DNA of 64,000 nt from Pycnococcus provasolii (lineage: Eukaryota > Chlorophyta > Pseudoscourfieldiophyceae > Pseudoscourfieldiales). Of the stretch, positions 17,176 to 28,800 are shown piece after piece. The position numbers were made by a program, and so were the translations under genes. The stretch lies in assembly GCA_049487715.1 (NCBI GenBank), contig CP150552.1:620001-684000 (forward strand), read 5' to 3'. The notes under the pieces were generated by a model. That model saw nothing but the letters and a program-made list of their open reading frames with translations. It was not told where the DNA came from and ran no database searches. Numbering within the stretch: position 1 is the stretch's first letter; each line of letters begins with the position of its first letter.

Positions 17176-19847
17176 ATGGCGCTCGTGGAGTCAGGGACAA
17201 CTTAAGCTTGGGGGGGCAAGGGGGGCCACTGAGGAAAAGCAAGTGGTCTTGTGGCGCAAGTGGTGGTGGAGCGTCCTCTGCCGGCGGCGGCGGCTTAAGC
17301 GAAAGTGCGACTGCGACTGGCGTGCCGCTCCGGCCAACCACCTCCCAAACGAACACGTCAGGAATCGCATCCACGCTCGGGGGACGCTCGGCGGCGTCAG
17401 CGACCATCGAGCTGCTCTTCGGGGGAAACCGAGCAGGAGCGGACGGAAACCGCAACGACGACTACTGGGACAAACTCGAGGAGGAGATGGAGCGGGTGAC
17501 GGCGGAGCAGTACGAGCGCGAGCTCGACCTCTCTTACCTAGGCAAGGACAAGGCACCAGGACCAACCATCACAATGGAGGCTGGGCGCTTTTTTCCCACG
17601 AACGTTCCACAGGTGGCGCTCACCAAGGCGCGCAAGCCGCAGGAGGAGAAACAGCTCGCGAGTCAAGTGCAGCGCGCGGAGGAGCTCATGTGCTTCTGCT
17701 TCGCACGCGACATCAACCGCGGGGGCAGCATTGCCATGGGCCGTCAGGATGGGTGCATCGTCGTCGCGCCATCACGAAAGAGCGGTTTCGGCAGTGACCC
17801 CGTGCTTCTCAAGGGACACCGAGGTGCGGTGCGCTGCCTGCTCGCGCTACCGCGCGGGTGTGCGCTGCCGCCCTCGCAGTCTGAGAACGCCGCCGCGCTT
17901 CTCGCCTCGGGCGCCACGGACGCGTCTATCATACTGTGGGAGCCAGAGCAGATGTGGCGCCCAGGACTCGGAGCCGCCAGCGGGTGTATCGTGCAGACGC
18001 TTCGAGGACACGAGGGTACCGTCACATCGCTCGCGCGCGTGGGCGTCCTTCTCGTCTCGGGTGCCACGGATCGTACCACGCGCGTCTGGCGAGCTACTGG
18101 CGGGCGCACAGATGCCTTTCACCCGTGGTTCGAGTGCACATATGTGCTTCCTCCCGCAGACGGGTGGGTCAACACGCTGAACTACGCCACCACGAGCCGT
18201 GTCGACGATCCAGGTGCTCTCGCCATTGGTGATTCCGCGGGAACGCTTCGAGTGTTCTACGCCGTGAACGCACCGCGCATGCCGAACGGCGACAGGCCTC
18301 CCGTCGGACTTTCCGACGCGTCCGGTTCCAAGGTGGTGACGCGCACGCTGCCGAATGGTGTGCAGGTTGCCCGCGTTTGGGCAGAGGAGGAGATTGTCGT
18401 CGTGCTGTGCTACGACCACACGATGCGAATCTACGAACTCGGATCAGCCGCGGTGAATGTTGCCAAGGCGGCCAAGGTGACTGTACACAATCCTGCAGGT
18501 TGCGCCTATACCGGTGTCGACTTTGACGAGCGCAGGCGGAACATCGTCCTAAGCGATCGCGAGGGGTACATTAGCTTGTATTCCCTGGAGCGCGAGAGTG
18601 TCGTGTTTCGCGAGCGCGTTTCAGAGGACGCTCTCGTTGGCGTCGGGTACTCCGAGACTGCGCCCGATGACAGCGTGCTAAGCGGCGGCCCGCGTGGGGT
18701 GCGGTACGTGCACTTCGACCGCGATCACGATTTCACACGAACGCGAATCGGCCCAGACGAGGATCACGGCCACGTCATGAGCGTGATTAGTGTCGACTTG
18801 AAGCGAGGGCCTCCACCGAGCACGCATCGCGTTCCGGAGAATGGCTTCCGCATTTTTTCCGTAGCGCTTGACAATCGCATCCTGCAGTGGGATCCTGTCA
18901 CGAGCCAGATCGTGCAAACGCTTACGGAAGATCGAAGCGAGATTGTCAGCATGATGTACGACGACCTCGTGCACGGCATAGTGACTGGGCACGTCGACGG
19001 TGTGGTTCGCCTTTGGGATGTTGACACGGGCTCCACATGCAACCTTCGCGAGCTGCCCATCGCGGTCACTGCGCTATGCAGCGCGGACATCTCCAGTGAC
19101 TCGAATTCGCCTGATCCGCGCGTCTTTGCCGGCTGCGCAAATGGCCAGGTCGCACTTTTTGACTTCAGCCGCCGCCGAGGCGCGCGTCCCATGCTTGTCA
19201 GCAAATTCGCCGTGTTTACGGAGGGCGAAGGCGTGACTTGCCTGTTCCACGATCCACTGCAGAAGGCTCTTCTGGTCAGCGGCTCGAATGGAACGATTCG
19301 CATGTTCCATCGCAAACTGTTGATGCCCATTGGCACTTACTGCGAAAAGGATGCGCAACCGGTCCACAGTGCGGGCTGCGTTGCTGCGGACACGGCAGCA
19401 CTGCTGAGTGGATGCGAGGACGGCAGGGTGAGAGTCTGGAGTCGCAACATCGCCGGTTGGAACAAATCAACCTTCCAGGTTCGCAAGGGCTACGCACGCG
19501 AAAGCGCTGGCGTGGATAAGCAGAATACGGAACATCGCAGCGCACCTATTTCGAGCTTCGTCGCGCACTCTGGGCCCGTCTTGGCAATCGGAGTGCCGGG
19601 ACTTGGCCGATGCGTGACATGCGCGGAGGATGGCCGGGTTGTTGCATGGTTGTACGGCTCTGGCCAGGTGCTGCACGCATGTGCGGTGCATCCTGAGCCA
19701 ACCACATGCCTTGCCCTGTATGTGGAGAGGAAGCTTGCAATTGTTGGTTGTGCGAGTGGCGCAGTGCTTCGATTTGCATTACCTGATTCTGTGTTCATCG
19801 AGGGAATCGGTGATGAGGAGGACAGCGGTGAGGAAATTGACGCATGA
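17176..19847 (+). CDS. WD40-repeat protein
   Basis: The long frame ending at 19847 is open from 16977, but its first in-frame ATG is at 17487, after protein-like sequence (NDDYWDKLEEEMERVTAEQ). One way to supply an upstream start is the ATG at 17176 (MAL) joined by a ~59-nt intron (GT 17185 to AG 17243); this is a hypothesis. The body has at least seven WD40 units: LKGHRGAVRCLLALPRG, ASGATDASIILWEP, LRGHEGTVTSLARVGVL, VSGATDRTTRVWRA, then weaker ones (VTGHVDGVVRLWDV, VSGSNGTIRMFHR, LSGCEDGRVRVWSR). No extra domain. WD40 propellers are interaction platforms; no orthologue identified. It converges on the HdeD-like gene. Confidence 0.8.
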
Positions 19848-20066
19848 AATATTACCTCTTGTTGTATACTAGTCATTCTATTAGATCTTTATGTGTTCAA
19901 CTCAACATTCTGGACAAAAAAAGCAAACTCGATTCCATTACAAAACATGAGCAATCACAAAAAAAGAAAGAAACAAACTCATTCATTTCATTCGCACCAA
20001 GCAACTCAAAACCAAAAAAAAAGACACAAAAAAACTTTTGCTTGTGAACGTTCGACGATTTCACCA

Positions 20067-21167
20067 TCATTCCGTTTTGTAGTCGAGCGATAGGGTACCA
20101 GAAACGTCTCCCAGAATCCTCGCGATCTTGCGCGCAGCCCACGCGTTGTAGAACAGAGTCATCGCATTGTAGAATGCGTAGATGCCGATCAGAGAGCCGA
20201 TCGTGAGAACCTCCATGGCTGGCGTGGCACCCAGCACGACCGCACCCCATCCGATCTCGATGACTCCAATGATTGCGATCGTGATGAGCTGATACTTGCC
20301 AATAATGGGAAACAAAACCAGCCCGTTGTCCACGACGTCGGGAAGACGGCTAAGCACAATCGCGCCCAGAATCTCTCCAACACCGCGCAGAATGATGAGT
20401 GATGCGACGAGGCGCGAGAAAATGACAGCTTCCGTCTCGAGCTTTGTCAATGCGGCGGCAATGCCGTATCCAATTCCCAGAACTCCAGCAATGAGGCGAA
20501 AGAATCCGGGAGAAAGTTTGAGAGTCTTGTTCAGCATACCTTTCACTGCATACCACATGGTGATCGCGCCGTCCACGAAGACGAAACCTGCAAAGAAAAG
20601 TGCGACCGAGTATACAGAGTCGAGAGGGTCGAACATGCAGAGGCATCCGAAAATGATCGAGAGGCATGCACGAAGCACGAGACTCCACCAAGGCTGCGAG
20701 CTGACGGAGATATCCATGTGGTAGTGCACTGGCGCAGGGATATCGACGGACTCCATTTTGTCCTTCTTCGTGCTTTTCGCCACCACACGCTTGCGCGTTG
20801 GTGACTTTGCTGGCGTCTTCTTGGGCGTCGCCGTCATCGACCTCGTGGTGGCACGCGGCGAGACGAGCGGCGAACCGAATGGATCATCGCGCTCCTGCGA
20901 CTGTGATTTGCGCGCACTCGTTCGAAGCGACACCATTTCAATTTTCCTCCAAAAGTTGTTGTTGCTGCTGCTACTGTGGCGTGTGACGAAGACCAAGCGA
21001 TTCTTCTTCTGATGCTTGTCAATGCTGCGGGAGAGAGGAGACGAGATGCCCCTGGAGGTTGCTGCTTTTGTGCTTTTGATGCCGGCACTGGTGCCCGTGC
21101 TGGTGGTGGTGTACTTGTTATGATTAAGTGCGTTCGTCGCGATCGCCGTGATGGAAGTCAACTTCAT
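20067..21167 (-). CDS. HdeD/DUF308-family membrane protein
   Basis: The protein has 366 residues from the ATG at 21167. A 77-residue Ser/Thr/Lys-rich stretch precedes a second candidate start (MVSLRTSARKS, 20936); which is used decides whether a presequence exists. The next ~65 residues are basic (TPKKTPAKSPTRKRVV). The last ~220 residues hold about six membrane helices in two HdeD-like halves: WWSLVLRACLSIIFG with MFDPLDSVYSVALFFAGFVF, then FFRLIAGVLGIGYGIAAAL, LVASLIILRGVGEILGAIVL, YQLITIAIIGVIEIGWGAVV and a final segment. Bacterial HdeD is an inner-membrane acid-resistance protein; DUF308 proteins also occur in algae with unknown function. Confidence 0.8.
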   Translation of the reverse strand: MKLTSITAIATNALNHNKYTTTSTGTSAGIKSTKAATSRGISSPLSRSIDKHQKKNRLVFVTRHSSSSNNNFWRKIEMVSLRTSARKSQSQERDDPFGSPLVSPRATTRSMTATPKKTPAKSPTRKRVVAKSTKKDKMESVDIPAPVHYHMDISVSSQPWWSLVLRACLSIIFGCLCMFDPLDSVYSVALFFAGFVFVDGAITMWYAVKGMLNKTLKLSPGFFRLIAGVLGIGYGIAAALTKLETEAVIFSRLVASLIILRGVGEILGAIVLSRLPDVVDNGLVLFPIIGKYQLITIAIIGVIEIGWGAVVLGATPAMEVLTIGSLIGIYAFYNAMTLFYNAWAARKIARILGDVSGTLSLDYKTE

Positions 21168-21774
21168 GCACAGTCAAAGTGTCACAGCAACGAAGCGCAA
21201 TACAGCAATACAGCAATACAGCAGCCTAATAAGAAGCGCACAAACAACAAACAAACAAACAAACAAACAAACCACCCAACACTACGAATAAATTGAAAAT
21301 ATGACCGTTGAGAACTGATTTACCTTAAGTGTTAGTTTTTTTTTATGTTTTTTCATGTTTGAGTGGTGAGTGGGGGAATAAAACGACAAAAAACAAAACG
21401 ACACAAAAAACAGACACGTAAGCCACTGTCCTATTTTTTAATTTTTTTTTGGCCTGCTTTGCAAAAGGCTGAAAGGGGGGGGGGGGGGGGGGCGAAAACA
21501 AAAAAAAAAACAGAAAAAAAAAACATAAAAAAACAGAAAGTTGACAATCGATCAGATCAAATCGGCCTGCTTTGTTGATCTGCTTTGCTTTGGCAGTTAA
21601 AATAAGTGTCACTTCACTTCCATGGCGCGAACGCCATCTTATCTTGGAAGGAATCTTGCTTCGCAGCCAACGTCCAGTGAGTGGAGTGCACGTGCTGATT
21701 GATGTTCTGCACCACTTCATGCCCGCCTCGGCCTCTGTCAGTCGTGTCGTCTGTCTCAGATCTTAAATCTCGTC
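21168..21774. other. intergenic with poly-G tract
   Basis: No gene seen. Holds an AAAC repeat run (about 21246-21272), A-rich sequence, and an 18-base G homopolymer at 21475-21492. It lies between the start of the HdeD-like gene (-) and the 3' end of the WW gene (-). Confidence 0.5.
21475..21492. repeat. G18 homopolymer
   Basis: Eighteen consecutive G on the + strand followed by CGAAAACA and an A-rich tract; likely length-variable and prone to assembly error. Confidence 0.9.
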
Positions 21775-22614
21775 TCAGAGGTCGTCGTGCATACTGTCGC
21801 TGACAACGGGATCGTTCCACTCCTGCCATCCCATCACAGCAGGCTGCTCCCACGTGCTCTCCTTCGTCTTCTCATTCACCCAGTACACGCGCCCATCCGC
21901 GTCAGGGCGGTTGTGCTCGTCCACCACCTTCACCTCCGTCCACCAGTGCTCGCTCTCCCACGTCGCCTCGCCCGTGTGACTGTCGCGCCAGTAAATGCGA
22001 CCCGTCTTCTCGTCCTTGAAGCCCATCTCCTCAGGCCGCTCGCGCTGCGTCTCGCCCGTGATGGTGTTGTGGTAGAACACCGAGTTCCTCTTCAGCTCAA
22101 CCCACTGGAACATTAGCGGCTCCTCCCACGTCGTCTCGCCCGTCTTGCTGTTCACGTAGTACGTCTGGTTGTCGTGACCATCCTCCTTCGACTTTGCCTT
22201 GTACCTGGAGGGTGTGAGTAAGACGCGATATGCGGCGTGTGATTATGTGAGTGTGCGCGTGAAGGTTGGCCCGTGAGTGCCGTGCACGATCGTTGGTAGG
22301 AGTTAGCAGGAACACGCCCGCGTCGTAACGCACCATGACATGACTTCCGGTGTCTCCCACGAGGACTCAATCGTCGTTTCGCCGTGTGCGTGGTACGACC
22401 AGTAGTCCCGATTTGTCTTGTCGTCGTGGTGCTTCTTGGGGAGCGGACTCTCGATCTTCGTCTCTCCCGTCTTCTTGTTGTACCAGTACGTCGGCTCAGC
22501 TTGCTCCGCCGACCCAGGAGTCGCGAGGTCGATGCTGGCCGAGGCGCTTGTTGTTTGCAAGGTCAGAACGCCGACGACGACTGCGGCGAGGAGGGGGGAC
22601 ACGAGCTGCGGCAT
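21775..22614 (-). CDS. WW-repeat protein with N-terminal export signal (two exons)
   Basis: Reconstructed as exon 1 22614-22334 and exon 2 22204-21775, with a 129-nt GT-AG intron splitting a Trp codon (VMS-W-YKAKS). About 236 residues. The start MPQLVSPLLAAVVVGVLTLQ gives a clear signal segment; an upstream in-frame MCCPPRGAVPLRARAAANLS could add a plastid-type presequence, making a bipartite lumenal signal. The mature part is almost wholly WW-like units: YWYNKKTGETKIESP, YWSYHAHGETTIESSWETP, YYVNSKTGETTWEEP, FYHNTITGETQRERP, IYWRDSHTGEATWES, VYWVNEKTKESTWEQP. Several lack one of the two signature Trp. WW domains bind Pro-rich or phospho-Ser/Pro peptides, normally in cytosol or nucleus; a secreted or lumenal array is unusual. 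Confidence 0.8.
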
Positions 22615-23013
22615 TCTCGAGAGGTTTGCGGCGGCACGCGCACGCAAGGGAACGGCTCCACGCGGCGGGCAGCACATGATCCGCAGAAAGTTGCAACGGA
22701 AGGTGTGGTTGCGGATATTGGCTTGCGGTAGGCGAAGACGTCTCAACGTCCGTCTGACGCACAGCACAGATTCCTCGCCAATCAGCCAGCCAATCAGGGC
22801 AAGCTGGCAACCATCTCGTAGGTCGGCACACGCGCGTAACGTCCTCGCCAAGAACGAGCCATTAACACCGCCTTGTCCGATAATTCCCGTAAACACGACC
22901 ATGAAGCAACGCTGCACAGCACAGAACGCTCCAGCTCTCCCGAACTAAAAAAACTCGAACACGCTTGCTGGTCGAGGCCATCCTCCGAACGTGAGAGGGT
23001 GCGCGACGGAGTC
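22615..23013. promoter_or_regulatory. divergent promoter (WW-repeat gene / GT29 gene)
   Basis: About 400 bp between two divergent starts. Open frames extend into it from both sides without ATG support. ATTGGC/GCCAAT-type elements occur near 22783-22797 (CCAATCAGCCAGCCAATCAGG), i.e. two CCAAT boxes 13 bp apart. Confidence 0.5.
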
Positions 23014-25764
23014 ATGGCGTGGACGTCCAGCACGCGATCGCACCACACCAGTTGCGTGCGAGCTGGCGCGAAACTCATACAGCGCACGTTCTCACCCGCA
23101 TCTCTCGTCGCATCGTTAGCAGCCATCCTGAAGTATGTCACAGCAAGGCACCGAAGACGGGCGTTCGCTATCCTCGCCTTGCACACGCTCACTGTGCTCG
23201 CGCTCGTCGTTGCACCCGCGTTTCACGACTTGTACGCGCAGGTGAACGCGATCGGCGTGCGTGCGGTAAACAAGCTTGACGTGATCGGCGACGCGGAGGA
23301 CGACGCGCTCGCTCACGTCGACGTTGGGCCGGAGGGAGCCTCTGAAGAGTCGTCGCCTCCCCCGCCACAGGCAACTGACAACACACACGCGCCAAAGTGC
23401 GGCAGCGCGGACACGTGCAAAGAGGCGCTTGCTGACCAGCTTCGGCGCGACCTCGCGCCCGAGCCAGCGACGAGGGAGCTCTTCGCGACCATTGGCGTGC
23501 TGCGCCGAGGCATGGAGGCGTTCCGCCACGAGCGGCGGCCGGAGGTGTTCGGCGAGGCAACGACGACGAAACCGCCGCTGACGTACGCACAGCAGGCGGT
23601 CAGGAGATGGCAGTGGGGTGCGCAGGGTGCCGCGTACCTGCTGTTCGAGAGTGCCGAGGAGGAGCGTGCACGGCGGCGGCGACACCACAGAAGCGCCGGC
23701 AAGCACCAACGCGGGTGCAAGAAGAAGTGCGCGCCGACGGCATACTTCGAGAAAGAGGTGAGAGACGCGGTGCGCTCCGTGGAGGCGGAAGAGGCACGCA
23801 TAGAGAACTTCCTCGAGGAGCAGGATCAGCTCTACAGCAAGCACACGTACAACGCGCTCTCCGGGATACTGCCGAGACGGTCGCCCTCGTTCGCGTATCG
23901 CAGCTGCGCCATTGTCGGCAACAGCGCGATTCTCAATCGGCATCGCTTCGGGCGCGCAATAGATGCGCACCACGCGGTGTTTCGTGTTAATCAGGCACCA
24001 ACGCGCGGCTACGCCGCGAACGTGGGACGACGCGCAACATTCCGCGTTCTCAACAAGGCGTGGACGTCGCACTACACAACGTACGCCGGCTACAAGCGCC
24101 TTCTACCGGATTTGGAGGACAACGTGACTCTGCTTTCGACGCGGTCGACGGCGCGAGAGTTTATCCGGCTGGCGAATGCCACAGCAGCCGCAAGACCGGA
24201 CGTTCGGTTGCTGTACGTGACACAGCAGGCCCTCGTGGGTGCTCGGCAGAGCTTGACGAATTACCGCCTTGGCGTGGAGCGGCTTCTGTGGAGTCTTGAC
24301 CGCGCGCGCGCGCCGGAGGCAAAGCGCATGGCAGATAAGCTACGTCGGCGCGTGCAGAGCTACCAGAAGGGTGGTATGAGCCCAAGCACGGGAATCATCG
24401 CCATCTACCTGGCACTGGGCATGTGTGCGCGCGTGACAACCTTCGGGTTCTCGATGGAAATCAGCCGCGACTACAAGAGCTCGACATGGCGCTACCACTA
24501 CTTCCAGCACTACGACGACGCACCCGACCTACGAGCGCACCCGAGTCACTCGTTTACTCTTGAGGGCGACCTGCTCATGGATGTGGGAAAGCAGAGTCTG
24601 GGCGTGGGAGTGTGCACGACCACGCCGCATGGGACCGCGCCCGCGGAATTTCTGACGCAGAATGACGTGAATGACACGATGGCCGGAGTGGCACCGATCG
24701 TGTTGTCTTTTGACATGGCAGATTTGCCAAATGCCGCTGGCGCGGATGAAAATCGCACGGAGGAGCATCGTGCTTCGCTATGTCCCGCATTATCTGACCC
24801 AGATCCACCAGATCCGTTCCACCACGACTACACATCGGACGAGCTGGGCAGGCTCGACATGCGCGATCTGAACCAGCTATGTGAGCGCATATGGAGTGGC
24901 AAGGGTGCGAATCCAGATGATCCAACGAACAAAAGGCGATTTCCAACGTCGCGCACAACGCGCGAGCGAATCGCGAGCCGCATCGTAGCTTGGATCGAGC
25001 GCCGTCGACCACGCTGGGATCCCCCAGGACCACCTCTTTCACTCGAGGAGGCTACGCAGCAGCATATGTCGGAGCTCGTGCGTGGCGTCTCGGAAGATTC
25101 GAACAGCAAAACGGCGCAGCGCATGGGTGCTATTCTTCAGAAAATGGGACGTGGAGACTACAAGGTGAAAGAACTCGAGAATCCCAAGGGTGCACAAACT
25201 GACTTGCCGAACACAGGGTTTGGTGATCAGTCGGTGGATGACATCGTCCTAAAGGAGGCGCTAGCCGTGGACGATGAGCCTGATGATATCGAGGAGGAGG
25301 TGTTTACCAAGCCAATTTCTTCAGTACCAACGCGCCGAGGGAAGGGTAAGGTGTCGCAGCGCGGTGCCGCGGTAAAATCCGCCGAAGATACGGCGCCCGT
25401 ATCATCGACAACACTGACTCCCTCGATGCGCAGTGCTGAATTGAAAGCGGCGATGCGTAATCTTCCAAAGCTTGCTGGTTGGACACGGGTAGGTGCAAAA
25501 GCTTCGAGTGGACGCGGAAGCAGCGGTCGCGGACCATACAATGTCAATGCATTCCACCAAATATTGAAATTTGGTGGAGGAAAGCAACTTCCAAAGGCTG
25601 CTCCAGGCTCCGGCGGCATTGGCTTTGGCGACTTAAATCTGGACATGAAGAGCCTTGGTGTGGGATCTGCAGAAGCAGATCCCTTGAGCGCAGAAAATTT
25701 CATGAAAGGTGGCCTTGAAGGTGTGCCCGAAGGGTCCTACGATGGCGACGCGGACGGAGCATGA
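23014..25764 (+). CDS. GT29 sialyltransferase-like Golgi protein with long C-terminal extension
   Basis: The protein has 916 residues from the ATG at 23014. Type II topology: short basic N-terminus, membrane anchor AFAILALHTLTVLALVVAPAF, then stem. The catalytic region shows sialylmotif L (YRSCAIVGNSAILNRHRFGR, DAHHAVFRVNQAPTRGY, NVGRRATFRVLNK), sialylmotif S (SPSTGIIAIYLALGMCARVT, FGFSM) and a late H...E pair (HPSHSFTLEGDLL) like motif VS. GT29 enzymes transfer sialic acid in animals; plant/algal members act on other acidic sugars such as Kdo or are uncharacterised. The last ~330 residues are an added, mostly disordered tail with a Gly-rich end, not part of the usual family length. Golgi location is inferred. 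Confidence 0.85.
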   Translation: MAWTSSTRSHHTSCVRAGAKLIQRTFSPASLVASLAAILKYVTARHRRRAFAILALHTLTVLALVVAPAFHDLYAQVNAIGVRAVNKLDVIGDAEDDALAHVDVGPEGASEESSPPPPQATDNTHAPKCGSADTCKEALADQLRRDLAPEPATRELFATIGVLRRGMEAFRHERRPEVFGEATTTKPPLTYAQQAVRRWQWGAQGAAYLLFESAEEERARRRRHHRSAGKHQRGCKKKCAPTAYFEKEVRDAVRSVEAEEARIENFLEEQDQLYSKHTYNALSGILPRRSPSFAYRSCAIVGNSAILNRHRFGRAIDAHHAVFRVNQAPTRGYAANVGRRATFRVLNKAWTSHYTTYAGYKRLLPDLEDNVTLLSTRSTAREFIRLANATAAARPDVRLLYVTQQALVGARQSLTNYRLGVERLLWSLDRARAPEAKRMADKLRRRVQSYQKGGMSPSTGIIAIYLALGMCARVTTFGFSMEISRDYKSSTWRYHYFQHYDDAPDLRAHPSHSFTLEGDLLMDVGKQSLGVGVCTTTPHGTAPAEFLTQNDVNDTMAGVAPIVLSFDMADLPNAAGADENRTEEHRASLCPALSDPDPPDPFHHDYTSDELGRLDMRDLNQLCERIWSGKGANPDDPTNKRRFPTSRTTRERIASRIVAWIERRRPRWDPPGPPLSLEEATQQHMSELVRGVSEDSNSKTAQRMGAILQKMGRGDYKVKELENPKGAQTDLPNTGFGDQSVDDIVLKEALAVDDEPDDIEEEVFTKPISSVPTRRGKGKVSQRGAAVKSAEDTAPVSSTTLTPSMRSAELKAAMRNLPKLAGWTRVGAKASSGRGSSGRGPYNVNAFHQILKFGGGKQLPKAAPGSGGIGFGDLNLDMKSLGVGSAEADPLSAENFMKGGLEGVPEGSYDGDADGA

Positions 25765-25845
25765 AAGTGTATTATTCCTGTAGACTATTGATCATCTGTA
25801 ACAAGCCGCCTTATTACAGCCTTAAAAGAGCTTTCATCCCTTCCC

Positions 25846-28800
25846 CTACTTTCTAGATCGCGTCGAACGACGCGTTGGTTCCGGAGTGGGTGCTGGCGCA
25901 GCCTTCTTCGGCTCTTTGCACGTGGAGCACTTCTGCTCCTTGCACGTAGAGCAGAACCAGTCGCCCTTGGGCACGCGGCGCACCCCCGCACACTTCTTGT
26001 GATAAGCCTTGTCGCAGCCATCACACAAAAGAAGCACGTCGCCATCATCAGCAGAGCCGCATATCACACATGCGATGTCCTCTTCCGTCTCCATCTCAAC
26101 AGCCTCCTCCTCCTCCGTCTCCATCTCGACAGCAGGAGCGGCGGCGGCAGCAGCCTCGGCCTCAGCCTGCAGACGAACCTCCTCCTCCTCCTCCTGCACC
26201 TTGATACGCTGCGCCTCGGCCTCGGCGGCGGCAGCAGCAGCAGCCTCAGCCTCGGCAGCGGCAGCAGCAGCGGCGGCAGCCTCGGCCTCGGCGGCGGCGG
26301 CGGCGGCGGCGGCAGCCTCGGCCTCTGCCTGCAGACGAGCCTCCTCCTCCTCCTCCTGCGCCTTGATACGCTGCGCCTCGGCCTCGGCGGCGGCATCGGC
26401 GGCGGCAGCAGCAGCCTCAGCCTCGGCAGCGGCAGTGGCGGCAGCAGCCTCGGCCTCTGCCTGCAGACGAACCTCCTCCTCCTCCTGCGCCTTGATACGC
26501 TGCGCCTCGGCCTCGGCGGCGGCGGTGGCAGCAGCCTCAGCCTCGGCAGCGGCAGTGGCGGCGGCCTCAGCCTGCAGACGAGCCTCCTCCTCCTCCTGTG
26601 CCTTGATACGCTGCGCCTCGGCCTCGGCAGCGGCATCGGCGGCGGCAGCATCGGCGGCGGCATCGGCGGCGGCAGCAGCGGCAGCGGCGGCAGCAGCCTC
26701 AGCCTCAGCCTGCAGACGAGCCTCCTCCTCCTCCTGCGCCTTGATACGCTGCGCCTCGGCCTCGGCGGCGGCAGCAGCCTCAGCCTCGACAGCAGCAGCG
26801 GCAGCAGCCTCGGCCTCATCCTCAGCCTCATCCTGTAGGTCAGCATCCTCGTCCTCTACCTCTGCGTCAGCCTCCTCCATTGCCTGGTCCTCATCTGCGA
26901 CGATTGCTGCTTGCGCAGCTTGCTCCGACGCTAATCGTTCCATCTCCTCCTCAGCCGCGACTCGGCGTGCCCGCTCGTGCTCTACGAGCGCCTTAAGAGC
27001 GCGACTTTCAGCGCTCAATGTTTGTGCCATTCGGTGCGCACGCGACAATTCTCGCTGCATCTCCATGAGGGTCGCGTCTGCGCTCAAGCCGTGATCGCGC
27101 GAAACTGTCTGCATTCGCTTCACGTACTGCATAGCGCGCTGCGCTCGTGCGGAGAGCGGTCGCTCGAGAACACCGCAAGTCGTATCTCGATCGGCAGCGT
27201 CCTCATCGAACCCAACAGGCGCACCATCGGCACATGCAGGTCCTTCGGATGGCGCAGCTTCAACGGCCACGTGTGGTTCGCCTTCAGCGCATGCTGGGCC
27301 AATTGACGGCTGGGGCGCCGCCTCCTCGTAAGGCGACGTAAAATGAATGTGCTGATTCTGCGGAGGAGCGGGCGTCTCGCTCACCGGGGCTGCTGGAGGC
27401 GGCGGCTCAAAGACGATGCGCCTCGCCTCATTGCGCTGCTGGCGGCCAGCTGAGTAGACTGCGGGAGTCGGCGCATTTCCCTCCATTTCGTCATCTTCGT
27501 CACCCATTTGGTCGACGTCTTCGTCGCAGTAAATCGCGGGAACCTGTCGGCCACCCCCCGCCGCTCCGGGAGCCTTTGACACAATGGTATCTGCAGCTGC
27601 ATCGAGTGCCGCAGCGACGGCACCTGCGCGCGTCTGTCCAGCCTCATCTTGAGGGCAGCGTGTTCCGCCGGGTGTCACGAATGTTGGACTCGGCGTTGCT
27701 GCATCCGACGTAGCGTTCTGCCTCGAGCTCTCCGGCGTTGCGTTGGCGGCGGCGAAAAAGGCTGCGGGTGTCGCAACACGCGCAACGACCGAGCGTGCCG
27801 CTTCCGCTGCCATAGGCGGAGTGGAGTCTATGCCATCGTCTGCCTGCTCCTCTTCCGTCGACATTGCAAAGGTAACGCCCCTCTTCGGCTTTTTGGTCGA
27901 TGCGGCTGCCATGGCTTCCACCACCGGTTCGTCAAGCTGCTCCTCCTGGTCCACCAGATCCTGCAGAGCCTGCTCCACCTGCACGCTCTTCTTGGCACTT
28001 GCCTGCTCATCCCTTGGCGTGACTGCCTTCAGGCCTCCGCCACGTGCGCTGAGTGGACGTGACAGGCGACGCGACGAGCGGCGACGCGATGCTGGTGTTG
28101 CCACCCTCATCTGCTCGACCTCCTCCTCTTCGTCTTGATTCGTCGCCGCCTGGAACTTCAGAGCCATGCCCTGCTGAAGGTGTCTGAAAAGGCTCGTACG
28201 TCGTCCAGGGCTCTTGGCGGCGGATGCCACCTTTTCTTCCTGGTCAACCTTCTGCCTGAGTCCCTGCCTGGCTGCAAGCAGTGCGGCAGCGTCTGGCACA
28301 AATCCAGGTCCAGGAACCGCATTCGTCTGCACGGGAGGAGGCGGGTTGGCAGCACGTTTGGCTCTTGGGCTCATGAGCGGTGCGGGTGCCTGCTTGCGCT
28401 TCTCGACGCGTGCACGAAGTTCGGAGCCAAAGTCAGGCATGGCAAGTGCACGCGTGCTTGTCGGCGGCGGCGGCGGCTTAGGCACGGCTGGATTCGCCGC
28501 ATCAGCTGTATTGCTGGCGTCTCCAAGCACAACGCGTCGCCTTGGCGACTTTGCTGGTGACTTGGCAGGAAGTTTCGCGGGCGACTTGGCGGCTTGCTGC
28601 ATAAGACTTTTGACTGGCAGGCAGACTGTGCAGTCTTCGTCATCCTGTTCTTCGATGGTCGTTTTGGGCAGTTTGACTTCGAACTTGCGCGACTTATCAT
28701 CCTCGAGCCTGACTTCGATCGTGTATCCGTCTTGCAGCTCAAGTGGTTCGTTTGGCTTCAGTGCCGTACCGTTGACGATGAGCGGGTTCGCTAGCGACTG

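Noticed and set aside
26009-27094. Plus-strand 361-residue Ser/Ala frame and a Gly/Leu frame
   Set aside because: Shadows of the Ala/Glu repeat array of the FHA-PHD gene; pure repeat composition.
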